Of a stretch of 64,000 nt of DNA, positions 37,106-45,676 are shown one piece after another. The DNA is from Clostridiales bacterium COT073_COT-073 (GTDB lineage Bacteria > Bacillota > Clostridia > Lachnospirales > Vallitaleaceae). The position numbers and the translations under genes are program-made. Position 1 is the stretch's first letter; each line of letters begins with the position of its first letter. Under the pieces are notes generated by a model, which had not been told where the DNA came from, did not search any database, and was given only the letters and a program-made list of their open reading frames with translations. The DNA is taken from assembly GCA_003858485.1 (NCBI GenBank), contig RQYD01000003.1:78761-142760 (forward strand), written 5' to 3'.

Positions 37106-37704
37106 TGGATTATTACGGGAAGTATTTTTCGCGCCTGATTGAACAGTTCGGGAAACTTCCGGGAATTGGTTATAAAAGTGCCAGACGTTTGGCTTTTCAT
37201 GTAATTTCTATGCCTGAAGCGGAGGTTGAGGAATTTGCCCGGGCGATCATGGAAGCCAAAAAAAATACCGGTTACTGTAAGGAATGCTTCACCATTACCG
37301 ATGAAGAAATTTGTCCGATTTGTGCTTCAACCAAACGGGAGCCAACCACCATTATGGTGGTGGAGGAAACCAAAGACTTGGTGGCATATGAAAAAACCGG
37401 CCGTTATCAAGGCTTGTATCACGTGTTGGGAGGAGTGATTTCGCCCATGCTGGGAATTGGACCGGGAGACATTCGGACGAAAGAGCTTTTTACCAGGCTT
37501 AGGCAGCGGGAAGTTCAGGAAATTATTTTAGCGACCGGCTCAACCGTCGAAGGAGAAGCAACGGCCATTTATTTAAGTAAATTATTAAAGCCGATTGGGG
37601 TGAAAGTGACCCGGATTGCCAATGGTGTGCCAGTTGGTGGTGATCTTGAGTATGTCGATGAAATGACATTGACCAGAGCCTTAGAGGGAAGAACTGAAAT
37701 TTAA
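37105..37704 (+). CDS. recR: recombination protein RecR
   Basis: 199 aa, full length. It acts with RecF/RecO to load RecA on gaps. N-terminal helix-hairpin-helix FGKLPGIGYKSARRLAFH, then a zinc finger (CKECFTITDEEICPIC, ~56-72), then a Toprim domain (MVVEETKDLVAYEKTG) and a C-terminal Walker-B-like tail. Translationally coupled to ybaB. Confidence 0.97.
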   Translation: MDYYGKYFSRLIEQFGKLPGIGYKSARRLAFHVISMPEAEVEEFARAIMEAKKNTGYCKECFTITDEEICPICASTKREPTTIMVVEETKDLVAYEKTGRYQGLYHVLGGVISPMLGIGPGDIRTKELFTRLRQREVQEIILATGSTVEGEATAIYLSKLLKPIGVKVTRIANGVPVGGDLEYVDEMTLTRALEGRTEI

Positions 37705-37714
37705 GGAGGCAGGC

Positions 37715-38278
37715 TTGAATAAGAAATTATTGATGTTCATTAATGTGTTGGTAGTGATTTGGTTGGCGGCAGCGCCGGTATCGGCAGCCACCACCACTCA
37801 AATTTATGCGGGCAATCAACTCCGGACTTTGGGTATTTTGCAGGGATCGGGTGATGGCTCTCTGCAGCTGGACAATAATATTACCCGGGCCGAAGTAGCT
37901 ACGATTATGGTGCGGATTTTAACAGAAAGTCCGGTCCTTTATCCTGAGGGCAAGGAATTTGCCGATGTTTCAGCCAAACACTGGGGCAGGGATTATATTC
38001 AAAAGGCTTATAAAATTGGAATTATTCATGGTTATCCGGACAATACTTTTGGCCCGGGAAACAAAATTACTTATGCCGAAGTGGTGGCAATTATGGTCAA
38101 TGCTCTGGGACAAAAAGAAAATTTAAATCCGGAACTATTGTGGCCGGAAAATTATTTAACCAAAGCCAAAGAATTAAAAGTGATTCCCAGTGATAGTCAG
38201 GTTTTGCCGGAGCAGGCGATTACCAGAGGTGAAATGGCGCTGATTGTATGGGATACGATTTTGGTGAAAAATAAATGA
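37715..38278 (+). CDS. small secreted SLH-domain protein
   Basis: 187 aa, TTG start 4 bp after a perfect TAAGGAGG. Signal peptide (KKLLMFINVLVVIWLAAAPVSA, cleavage ~25). Two clear SLH repeats (LRTLGILQGSGDGSLQLDNN with ITRAEVATIMVRIL; IQKAYKIGIIHGYPDNTFGP with YAEVVAIMVNAL) and a degenerate third ending TRGEMALIVWDTI. It is nearly all SLH, with no effector domain, so it may be a wall-anchoring or assembly module. It lies 10 bp after recR and overlaps the next gene by 4 bp, an unusual position between DNA repair and metabolic genes. Confidence 0.85.
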   Translation: MNKKLLMFINVLVVIWLAAAPVSAATTTQIYAGNQLRTLGILQGSGDGSLQLDNNITRAEVATIMVRILTESPVLYPEGKEFADVSAKHWGRDYIQKAYKIGIIHGYPDNTFGPGNKITYAEVVAIMVNALGQKENLNPELLWPENYLTKAKELKVIPSDSQVLPEQAITRGEMALIVWDTILVKNK

Positions 38279-39282
38279 GAGAAAAACTTTTAAAAATCGG
38301 AAAAGTATCAGAAAAATTATTGAATCGTTGGATCTTTGCGGCTGGTAACTATCAGCGGGCAGAAGTGCTGCAGGGGCCGGCACTGGGGGAAGATTGTGCG
38401 GCAGTGGAGCTGGCGCCGGATGAAATTATGATTTTATCAACTGACCCGATTACTGCGACTGAGGAAAATATTGGCTATTTAGCGGTGCATGTGACCTTAA
38501 ATGATTTGGCGGCGGCCGGGGCCGAGCCGATCGGACTGATGGTAACTGTTCTGTTACCGCCGGAATACCCGGAAAGTAGCTTGGAATCGCTGCTGACCGA
38601 ATTAAGACAAAGCATGTCCGGACAGCAATTGGCAATTTTGGGTGGTCATACCGAAGTGACGGATGCGGTCAATCGGGTGATTATTTCTGTTACCGGAGTT
38701 GGTAAAATTACCAGGGAAAAGGTATTGCTGAATAAAGAAATAAAAGCTGGTGATCAAATTGTGATGACCAAATATGCCGGTCTGGAGGGAACTTCGATTT
38801 TGGCCAAGGCCAAAGCAGAGGAGTTAGCCAAAGAGCTGAATGCTGATTTTTTAAAACGAGCAGCTGATTTGGACCAGCTGATTTCAGTTTTGCCGGAATC
38901 AAGAGTGGCCATGGCTGATGCCCGGATCCGGCTGAAAGCAATGCATGATGTGACTGAAGGCGGTGTGCTGGGGGCTTTGTGGGAAATATCAGGAAAGGCC
39001 GGGAAAGGACTGGCAGTTGATTTAGAAAAAGTACCAATTTTACAGGAAACCATAGAGATCACTGAGTTTTTTGATTTAAATCCTTATAAGCTGATCAGCA
39101 GCGGTTCTATGCTGATGATTGCTGAAAACGGAGAACTTTTAGTCAGAAAGCTGGTTGATGCCGGGATTCCGGCTGCGATTATCGGTGAATTAACGGATTC
39201 CAAAGAAAGAATTGTAGTTTACGCCGGGGTAAGGCAAGCTATTCTTCCACCAGAGGGAGATGAGCTTTATAAAATAATGTAG
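38275..39282 (+). CDS. AIR synthase-related protein, HypE-like
   Basis: 335 aa. It follows the PurM/HypE/ThiL/SelD fold: an N-terminal ATP-binding domain with LGEDCAAVELAPDE (~37), STDPITAT and NDLAAAGAEPIG (~78-89), and a C-terminal AIRS_C domain with AMHDVTEGGVLGALWEI (~221-237) and KLISSGSMLMIA. HypE makes the cyanide ligand of NiFe hydrogenase, but the terminal PRxC cysteine tail of HypE is missing and no hyp genes are near, so it is an orphan paralogue of unknown reaction. ATGA overlap with the SLH gene. Confidence 0.75.
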   Translation: MREKLLKIGKVSEKLLNRWIFAAGNYQRAEVLQGPALGEDCAAVELAPDEIMILSTDPITATEENIGYLAVHVTLNDLAAAGAEPIGLMVTVLLPPEYPESSLESLLTELRQSMSGQQLAILGGHTEVTDAVNRVIISVTGVGKITREKVLLNKEIKAGDQIVMTKYAGLEGTSILAKAKAEELAKELNADFLKRAADLDQLISVLPESRVAMADARIRLKAMHDVTEGGVLGALWEISGKAGKGLAVDLEKVPILQETIEITEFFDLNPYKLISSGSMLMIAENGELLVRKLVDAGIPAAIIGELTDSKERIVVYAGVRQAILPPEGDELYKIM

Positions 39283-39293
39283 GAGGATCCAGA

Positions 39294-39818
39294 ATGGAAG
39301 CGAAAAAAACGACCAAAAGAGCAAAGAAATTTACCAAAACCATTGAACTATTAGATATTCTGGAAAATGATGCCAGAAGAGAAGTTAAGGATTTAGCGGA
39401 AATGCTGGAAGAAAATGAAGCGGATATTGCTTCTCAGCTGACAGAATTGGAAAAACAAAAGGTCATTTGCGGTTATCATACTTTAATTAACTGGGAGAAA
39501 ACTTCCAGCGAAAGAGTGACTGCTTTAATTCAAGTCAGTGTCACTCCGCAAAGAGGCAAGGGCTTTGATAAGATTGCTGAGCGAATTTATCGTTTTGATG
39601 AAGTTCGGTCAGTATATTTGATGTCAGGCGGTTATGACTTTACGGTAATTGTGGAAGGCAGTACCATGAAAGAAGTGGCCATGTTTGTAGCCAAACGTCT
39701 GGCACCGCTGGATTCGGTTACCAGTACAGCTACGCATCTGATTTTAAAACGCTACAAAGATTACGGAACAGTCCTTGAGCCTGATGAAAAAGGCGGCAGA
39801 ATGGCGGTAACACTATAA
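39294..39818 (+). CDS. Lrp/AsnC-family transcriptional regulator
   Basis: 174 aa, slightly long for the family because of a Lys-rich N-terminal tail. The winged helix covers ~15-65 (LLDILENDARREVKDLAEML, then VICGYHTLINWEK) and the RAM effector domain ~75-155 with VYLMSGGYDFTVIVEG. It overlaps the aminotransferase start by one base, so it likely senses an amino acid and regulates its neighbours. AGGAGG precedes the ATG. Confidence 0.88.
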   Translation: MEAKKTTKRAKKFTKTIELLDILENDARREVKDLAEMLEENEADIASQLTELEKQKVICGYHTLINWEKTSSERVTALIQVSVTPQRGKGFDKIAERIYRFDEVRSVYLMSGGYDFTVIVEGSTMKEVAMFVAKRLAPLDSVTSTATHLILKRYKDYGTVLEPDEKGGRMAVTL

Positions 39819-41086
39819 TGAAAGAATTAAATCATACTGCATACCATATGAAGCCGTCAGGGATACGGAAGTTTTTTGATATTGTATTGCAAATGAAAGA
39901 TGCCATTAGTTTGGGCGTAGGTGAGCCGGATTTTGAAACACCCTGGCATATCCGGGAAGAAGGGATTGCCGCTTTGGAAAATGGTTATACCTTTTATACG
40001 GCCAATGCCGGTTTAGCAGAACTACGGGAAGAAGTTTGCCTATATCAAAAACGTCGTTTTGGATTAGAATATGATTCGGAAAGTGAGTGTTTGATTACCG
40101 TTGGTGGCAGTGAGGGGCTGGATATCATGCTGCGGGCACTGTTAAACCCGGGTGATGAGTTTTTAGTAGTCGAACCTTGCTTTGTTTGCTATCAGCCATG
40201 CACTGCCATGACCGGTGCCATTCCGGTGGCCATTGCCACTAAGGAAGAAAATAATTTTAAAATTACCCCCGAAGAAATCAGGGAAAAGATTACTCCTAAG
40301 ACAAAAGGGATCATTATTTCTTTCCCCAATAACCCAACCGGGGCGATCATGACTAAAAAAGAGCTGGAAGCGATTGCTGAAGTAATCAAGGAACATGACT
40401 TATATGTGATTTCCGATGAAATTTACGCAGAATTGACCTATTCGGGCAAGCATTTTTCGATTGCTGCGTTACCGGGGATGAAGGAAAGAACCATTGTGAT
40501 CAGTGGCTTTTCCAAGGCATATGCGATGACCGGCTGGCGGCTGGGGTATACCCTGGCACCAGCGGAAATTACAGCAGTGGCTAAAAAAATTCACCAATAT
40601 GCGATTATGTGCTCGCCAACTCTTAGTCAATATGCGGGGATTGAAGCTGCCAGAAATGGGGATGCGGATATTGAAAAAATGAAAGAAGCCTATAACCAAC
40701 GGCGTCGATTTTTGGTTAAGTCATTTCGGGAAATGGGACTTTCCTGTTTTGAGCCGGAGGGAGCATTTTATGTGTTTCCATCCATTCAGGCAACTGGCCT
40801 TAGTAGTGAAGAATTTGCCTTAAAGCTGCTGGAAGAACAAAAGGTGGCAGTGGTGCCCGGCAATGCTTTTGGCGATTGCGGTGAAGGCTTTATTCGTTGT
40901 TCTTATGCCTATAGTATTGATGAATTAAAATTAGCTGTGGCCCGAATCGGCAAATTTGTTCAGCAGTTTAATTTAAAACCGGAGGCGGTCGATTCTACTG
41001 AAGAAAATAAAGTGGCTGCCAAGGCCGTAAAAACCAGGAAAACGGTTAAAACGAAAGAGCAGAAAAAGACAAAAAGCTCAAAATAA
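39818..41086 (+). CDS. class I/II PLP-dependent aminotransferase
   Basis: 422 aa. PLP fold type I: SLGVGEPDFETP (~31), YTANAGLAELRE, FPNNPTGA (~169), ISDEIYAEL (~196), the Schiff-base lysine in SGFSKAYAMTGWRLGY (~231), and the arginine motif GEGFIRCSYAYS (~352). This resembles the aspartate/aromatic aminotransferase subgroup (PatA-like). The last ~35 residues form a Lys/Thr-rich tail (KTRKTVKTKEQKKTKSSK) not part of the fold. It is partnered with the Lrp-type gene just upstream. Amino-acid specificity not determinable. Confidence 0.9.
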   Translation: MKELNHTAYHMKPSGIRKFFDIVLQMKDAISLGVGEPDFETPWHIREEGIAALENGYTFYTANAGLAELREEVCLYQKRRFGLEYDSESECLITVGGSEGLDIMLRALLNPGDEFLVVEPCFVCYQPCTAMTGAIPVAIATKEENNFKITPEEIREKITPKTKGIIISFPNNPTGAIMTKKELEAIAEVIKEHDLYVISDEIYAELTYSGKHFSIAALPGMKERTIVISGFSKAYAMTGWRLGYTLAPAEITAVAKKIHQYAIMCSPTLSQYAGIEAARNGDADIEKMKEAYNQRRRFLVKSFREMGLSCFEPEGAFYVFPSIQATGLSSEEFALKLLEEQKVAVVPGNAFGDCGEGFIRCSYAYSIDELKLAVARIGKFVQQFNLKPEAVDSTEENKVAAKAVKTRKTVKTKEQKKTKSSK

Positions 41087-41102
41087 CGGAATGAATCAAA
41101 GG

Positions 41103-41139
41103 AAAATAGTGCTTTAACCCGGAGGTGAAGCACTATTTT
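41103..41139. terminator. bidirectional-type terminator after the aminotransferase
   Basis: Perfect 12-bp stem AAAATAGTGCTT/AAGCACTATTTT (41103-41114 with 41128-41139), 16 bp past the stop. Confidence 0.8.
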
Positions 41140-41244
41140 GTTAATTGGCAAAAAACAAGATAATATGCTAAGTTTGCCTATATGAAAGCTTGCTTTCAAT
41201 AATAGGCAACGAAAGCAGATTATTAAGGAAAGCTTAGTTAATAA

Positions 41245-41367
41245 CACAACTTTCCCCTGTTCTTTGGAACAGTCTTTTTTATGACAGGTGACGTGAAAAT
41301 CTTTTGGCAGAAAAATGCGAAATATATGCCCGCTCTCCGGAACAGAACAGGTTCTAAAAGACATGAG
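41245..41367 (+). repeat. MITE-like element, copy E (degraded)
   Basis: The left end CACAACTTTCCC(C)TGTTC followed by TTTGGAACAGTCTTTTTTAT clearly belongs to the family. Most of the interior is deleted and the right end is eroded to CTAAAAGACATGAG. The left flank TTAATAA is the complement of the TTATTAA target seen at copy D. It occupies the 480-bp gap between the aminotransferase and trmL. Confidence 0.75.
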
Positions 41368-41569
41368 TAAAAAAAACAATTGTATTTTTGTAAAGCAGAT
41401 GATACACTTGAAGAAATAAAATTGATAGAGATATGCTGTGCAAGAGCTGTCATGCATCCCAACTTTGTTATAATTTTTGGAAGATAAGCCCTTGGAATGA
41501 AAGGCAGCAGGCTTCAAAGGCCGATGGAAAAAATAAGATATTGATTGGATGGATGAAAAAGGAGTAATT

Positions 41570-42064
41570 ATGAATATTGTGTTGCTGGAGCCGGAAATTC
41601 CGGATAATACCGGAAATATTGGCCGGACCTGTGTGGCTACAGGTACGGGTTTGCATTTAATTAAACCGCTGGGTTTTGATATTGATGAGAAAGCAGTTCG
41701 CCGGGCCGGACTTGATTACTGGAAGGATTTAAAACTATTTGTTTATGAAAATTATCAGGATTTTCTGGAGAAGAATAATTTTCCGAAAGTGATTATGGCG
41801 ACCACTAAGGCAGAGAAAAAATATACGGATGTCACTTATGATCAGGACAGTTTTATTATGTTTGGCCGGGAAAGCAGGGGAATTCCCGAGGAAATCCTAA
41901 TCACTTCACCGGATAGTTGTGTCCGCATTCCTATGGAAAATGAAATTCGCTCCCTTAATTTATCTAATTCGGTGGCCATTATTATCTATGAAGCACTGCG
42001 TCAAAATGATTTTTCCGGTCTGCAAACTAAGGGACAATTGCATCATTTACATTGGAATCGTTGA
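41570..42064 (+). CDS. trmL: tRNA (cytidine(34)-2'-O)-methyltransferase TrmL
   Basis: 164 aa SPOUT methyltransferase acting on the wobble base of tRNA-Leu. Start chosen at MNIVLLEPEIPDNTGN, which follows GGAG. Family signatures NTGNIGRTCVATG (~14-26), MFGRESRGIPEEIL (~95-108) and IPMENEIRSLNLSNSVAI (~117-134), which forms the SAM-binding trefoil knot. Stands alone. Confidence 0.93.
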   Translation: MNIVLLEPEIPDNTGNIGRTCVATGTGLHLIKPLGFDIDEKAVRRAGLDYWKDLKLFVYENYQDFLEKNNFPKVIMATTKAEKKYTDVTYDQDSFIMFGRESRGIPEEILITSPDSCVRIPMENEIRSLNLSNSVAIIIYEALRQNDFSGLQTKGQLHHLHWNR

Positions 42065-42195
42065 AAACCAGTTGTCAAATTCAAAACCAAATACCGGAAA
42101 AGCATATGGTAAAAAGAAGATGGCAGCAGTGCCATGGCTGATCAATAAGATATTAGCCGGCAGTAATTAATATGGAAAGATAATTTGAGGAAATT

Positions 42196-43536
42196 ATGAA
42201 GGATAAAAGAAAAGAAATATTGGAAGGAGATATCTCCAAAGGCCTGATTTGGCTGGCATTGCCGATTATGGGCACTTCTTTTTTGGAAATGGCCTATAAT
42301 TTGACGGATATGTTCTGGATCGGCCGGCTCAGCAGTAGAGAAGTAGCAGCAGTTGGTACAGCCGGATTCTTCCCTTGGCTGATGATGGGCTTAATTACGA
42401 TTCCCAGGATCGGTGCGGAAGTAATGATCGCCCAGTCCGTAGGTCGGCAGGAAGAAAGTGAACGCCGGGCATATATTGCCACCGTTCTGCAAATGGGGGT
42501 ATTGCTGGGAATTTTATATAGTATTTTTATTTGGCAAAACAGCAATTGGCTGCTCGGTTTTTTTAGAATTAAAGAAGCCGAAGTGGTGGCCATGGCTGAT
42601 GACTATTTGAGGATCGTGGTATTTGGCATGGTTTTTGCCTTTTTAAATCCGATTTTTACCGGTATTTTAAATGCTCATGGCCAAAGCGGATTACCTTTCC
42701 GCTTCAATACCACCGGACTGATCATCAATATTATCCTTGACCCGATTTTGATCTTCGGTTTTTTCGGTTTACCGGCCATGGGGGTAAAAGGTGCGGCCTA
42801 CGCCACAGTGATTGCCCAAATCAGTGTCAGTCTTTTATTTATTATGTTTATGATCAAAGACCGCAGTGAATTTTCTGGCATTCCCTTTCGCCGGCTGTTT
42901 TTGGATAAGTGGAAAAAAGTGGCAATGACCGGAGCGCCAACTGCCGTTCAGGGACTCTTGTTTACCTTGATCTCAATGGTTTTGGCCAGAATTGTTACTT
43001 CCTGGGGAGCGGCTGCCATTGCTGTGCAAAAAGTGACTGCTCAGATTGAGGCAATTTCCTGGCGCAGTGCTTATGGTTTTAGCACTGCTCTGACCACTTA
43101 TGTTGGCCAAAACTATGGAGCCGGCAATAAGGAGAGGGTGAAACTCAGTTATCAAAGTGCAATGAAGATGGGGATGGGCATTGGTATTTTTGCTACTGGC
43201 CTGTTGCTGTTTTTTCCCCGAATTCTGCTGGCACCGTTTTTTCATGAAGCAGAGGTCCTGGAGATGGGAGTTCAGTGTATGCGGATTATGGGGGTATCGC
43301 AAATGTTTATGGTGACAGAAATTATTACCTCCGGTGCCTTTAATGGACTAGGGAAAACGGTTCCGCCATCGATCAATGGGATTGTTTTCACAGCTTTGCG
43401 CATTCCGATGGCCTGGTATTTCAGTGGCTTGATTGGTCTGGATGGTGTTTGGTGGAGTGTGGCTTTGTCCAGTGTCTGTAAGGGCATTGTTTTGCCGGGA
43501 TATTATTATTTTGGCTTATATCGGCGATTGAATTAA
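42196..43536 (+). CDS. MATE-family efflux transporter
   Basis: 446 aa with twelve predicted membrane helices. It opens ILEGDISKGLIWLALPIMG, typical of the NorM/DinF-like MATE proteins, with GILNAHGQSGLPF, NIILDPILIFGFFG and VGQNYGAGNKERV in expected places. It should extrude cationic drugs or metabolites in exchange for sodium or protons. Monocistronic; substrate unknown. Confidence 0.92.
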   Translation: MKDKRKEILEGDISKGLIWLALPIMGTSFLEMAYNLTDMFWIGRLSSREVAAVGTAGFFPWLMMGLITIPRIGAEVMIAQSVGRQEESERRAYIATVLQMGVLLGILYSIFIWQNSNWLLGFFRIKEAEVVAMADDYLRIVVFGMVFAFLNPIFTGILNAHGQSGLPFRFNTTGLIINIILDPILIFGFFGLPAMGVKGAAYATVIAQISVSLLFIMFMIKDRSEFSGIPFRRLFLDKWKKVAMTGAPTAVQGLLFTLISMVLARIVTSWGAAAIAVQKVTAQIEAISWRSAYGFSTALTTYVGQNYGAGNKERVKLSYQSAMKMGMGIGIFATGLLLFFPRILLAPFFHEAEVLEMGVQCMRIMGVSQMFMVTEIITSGAFNGLGKTVPPSINGIVFTALRIPMAWYFSGLIGLDGVWWSVALSSVCKGIVLPGYYYFGLYRRLN

Positions 43537-43701
43537 AATAGGACAGCTGTTTTAGGCCAATTCTTCAGGAAGACGGAGCAATAAATATTTTGCAGGAAAA
43601 TGTGTAATCATATCCAACAGCCTTTTCCGGAAGCTGAAGCAAAATATTTTATTAGCAAATGGAACTGTTAATCTGCCTATTTGACAGGAGGAATTATCAT
43701 A

Positions 43702-44532
43702 ATGACGAAAATAAAGATTGAAAAAAATTCAGTTCAGGAAACCTTGATTGTTCCATTATATGGCCGAAAAATGTGTGCCGAAAAATTTCCTGATTTATAT
43801 ACGGACCATTCCGCTAAAAAATTATGTGAACAGTTGGATTATGATTTTTCTGAGCAGGAAGCGAAGAAAGATTCCTGTCTTTATGAATTTGGTGCTTTGG
43901 AAGCAGCCATGCGCCAACTTGACATCATGTGGGAAATACGTGAATACTTAAAGGAATATCCGGAGGCGACATTGGTCAATTTGGGTTGTGGCTTGGATCA
44001 AACCGGCAAAGCTTGTGATAATGGGCAGTGTCGGATCATTAACATTGATTTTCCGGATATTATATCAATTCGGCAGGAACTGCTGCCGGCTGGCGAACGG
44101 GAAAAAAATATTTCAGCTGATTTAAAAGAGGATGGCTGGCTGACAGAAATCAATGGTGAAAAAGGAGTGATTTTCTTTGCGGCTGGAGTATTTCACTATT
44201 TTAAGCGGGCAGATGTTAAAAAGTTGGTATTGACCCTGGCAGCAAAGTATCCTGGTGGCCGTTTGATTTTTGATACCGTTGGCAAAACCGGTTTAAAATT
44301 AATGATGTCAAAAACTTTAAAAAACATGGGCATCAAGGATGTCGATGGCTTTTTCTATGTCAATCAGCCGAAACAGGAATTGCAGTGGGCAGATAAAATA
44401 AAAGTCAGCAGTAAGGGCTATATGCTGGGCTACTATGATATGAAAAATACCGGAATTCGGCGGATACATCGCTGGCTGGCCGGAATTGGTGATAAAATCA
44501 TGAAGATGGCGATTATTCGGATGGATTTTTAA
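43702..44532 (+). CDS. class I SAM-dependent methyltransferase (LCMT/TcmP-like)
   Basis: 276 aa. SAM-binding motif LVNLGCGLDQTG (~94), a following acidic IINIDFPDI (~114) and GVIFFAAGVFHYF (~158) fit the leucine-carboxyl-methyltransferase / TcmP O-methyltransferase group. The ATG at 43702 follows ACAGGAGG; the upstream TTG in frame is less suitable. The early YGRKMCAEKFPDLYTD is typical of small-molecule members of this group. The acceptor is unknown. Confidence 0.82.
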   Translation: MTKIKIEKNSVQETLIVPLYGRKMCAEKFPDLYTDHSAKKLCEQLDYDFSEQEAKKDSCLYEFGALEAAMRQLDIMWEIREYLKEYPEATLVNLGCGLDQTGKACDNGQCRIINIDFPDIISIRQELLPAGEREKNISADLKEDGWLTEINGEKGVIFFAAGVFHYFKRADVKKLVLTLAAKYPGGRLIFDTVGKTGLKLMMSKTLKNMGIKDVDGFFYVNQPKQELQWADKIKVSSKGYMLGYYDMKNTGIRRIHRWLAGIGDKIMKMAIIRMDF

Positions 44533-44692
44533 ACTACAACGGAGGTTCAGGACTTTTGTGATAAAGGTACTGGAAATATATAATATTGAGGTTATGGTGA
44601 CTGAACAAATGACCGTGAAGGAAGAAAAAAAGTGGTTGAAAAAGTGGACATGCCGGAAAAGGTGGAAGAAAACAAAACTGGGAGGAAAAGAA

Positions 44693-45469
44693 ATGACAGT
44701 TAAAATAGCAAATGGCAATTATGAGATTCCGGCTATTATAACCTTACCGGAAGGTGCCGGACTATTTCCGGCAGTGGTGATGCTACATGGCACCGGTTCT
44801 GATAAAAATGAGGTTGGTGGTGGCTATGCTATGTTAGCATCAGCATTTGCCAAAGCCGGGATCGCATCCATTCGGATTGACTTTATCGGAAGCGGAGACA
44901 GTACCGGGGATTATAAAAACTATAACTTTACCACAGCGGTAGCTGATGCCAACGCTGCCTGTGATTATTTGGCAAAAATGCCGGAAATCAATAGGGATAA
45001 AATCGGAATCATGGGCTGGAGCCAGGGAGGGACGATTGCTCTACTGGCAGCCGGACAAAATCCGGCCTTTCAATCAGCACTGACCTGGGCAGGTGAGCCG
45101 GATTTAAGTGATATGCTGCCCAAAGAAGCCTATGAAACTGCTCAAAAAGACGGTTTTTATACCATGGAATTTGAATGGCGGACAGCACTGAATGTTGGCT
45201 TGCAGTGGTTTAAAGAAGTAGAAAAAACTGATGTCTTAAAGGTGTTTGCCAACTCTAAGGCACCGGTCCTGGCAATTAACGGAACTGATGATACGGCGGT
45301 TGCTCCGGAAAAAGCCGGTCAGATTAAAGCGGCCTCCACTCATCCACAGTCAAAGGCTTTGCTTTTAGAAAAAGCGGACCATACTTTTCATATTTTGGCG
45401 GATGATAAATCGACCATCGAAGGCTTGATCAAAACGACTGTCGATTGGTTTGGTGAAACTTTAAAGTAG
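44693..45469 (+). CDS. alpha/beta-hydrolase (dienelactone hydrolase/esterase type)
   Basis: 258 aa. LHGTGSDKNEVGG forms the oxyanion region, GWSQGG carries the nucleophile Ser (~111), NGTDDTAV the acid (~204) and EKADHTFH the His (~233). I use the ATG at 44693 because GGGAGG precedes it; the 45 extra upstream codons are Lys/Trp-rich and unlike the family. No signal peptide, so probably cytoplasmic. It follows the methyltransferase on the same strand with a 160-bp gap. Substrate unknown. Confidence 0.85.
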   Translation: MTVKIANGNYEIPAIITLPEGAGLFPAVVMLHGTGSDKNEVGGGYAMLASAFAKAGIASIRIDFIGSGDSTGDYKNYNFTTAVADANAACDYLAKMPEINRDKIGIMGWSQGGTIALLAAGQNPAFQSALTWAGEPDLSDMLPKEAYETAQKDGFYTMEFEWRTALNVGLQWFKEVEKTDVLKVFANSKAPVLAINGTDDTAVAPEKAGQIKAASTHPQSKALLLEKADHTFHILADDKSTIEGLIKTTVDWFGETLK

Positions 45470-45484
45470 GAGGGTTCAGGCAAA

Positions 45485-45506
45485 GGGGCTATTGATCAAT
45501 AGCCCC
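45485..45506. terminator. perfect 22-bp palindrome, probable terminator
   Basis: GGGGCTATTGATCAATAGCCCC, 15 bp past the hydrolase stop. The downstream tract is only TAAAATAAT, so termination on plus would be weak. Confidence 0.4.
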
Positions 45507-45676
45507 TAAAATAATAATTAAAATATCCGGTCAAGTACAAGCAGCTTACTTTAACGGTAGATGGGAGTCCGGATAAGGAGAATTCCTCTGAGAAATCCAT
45601 ACCATTTACCTGCCAAAAAGAATAAGTTCATGAGCAATTTTCTTGCTTATAAACTTATTATACGAGGAGGACAGAA

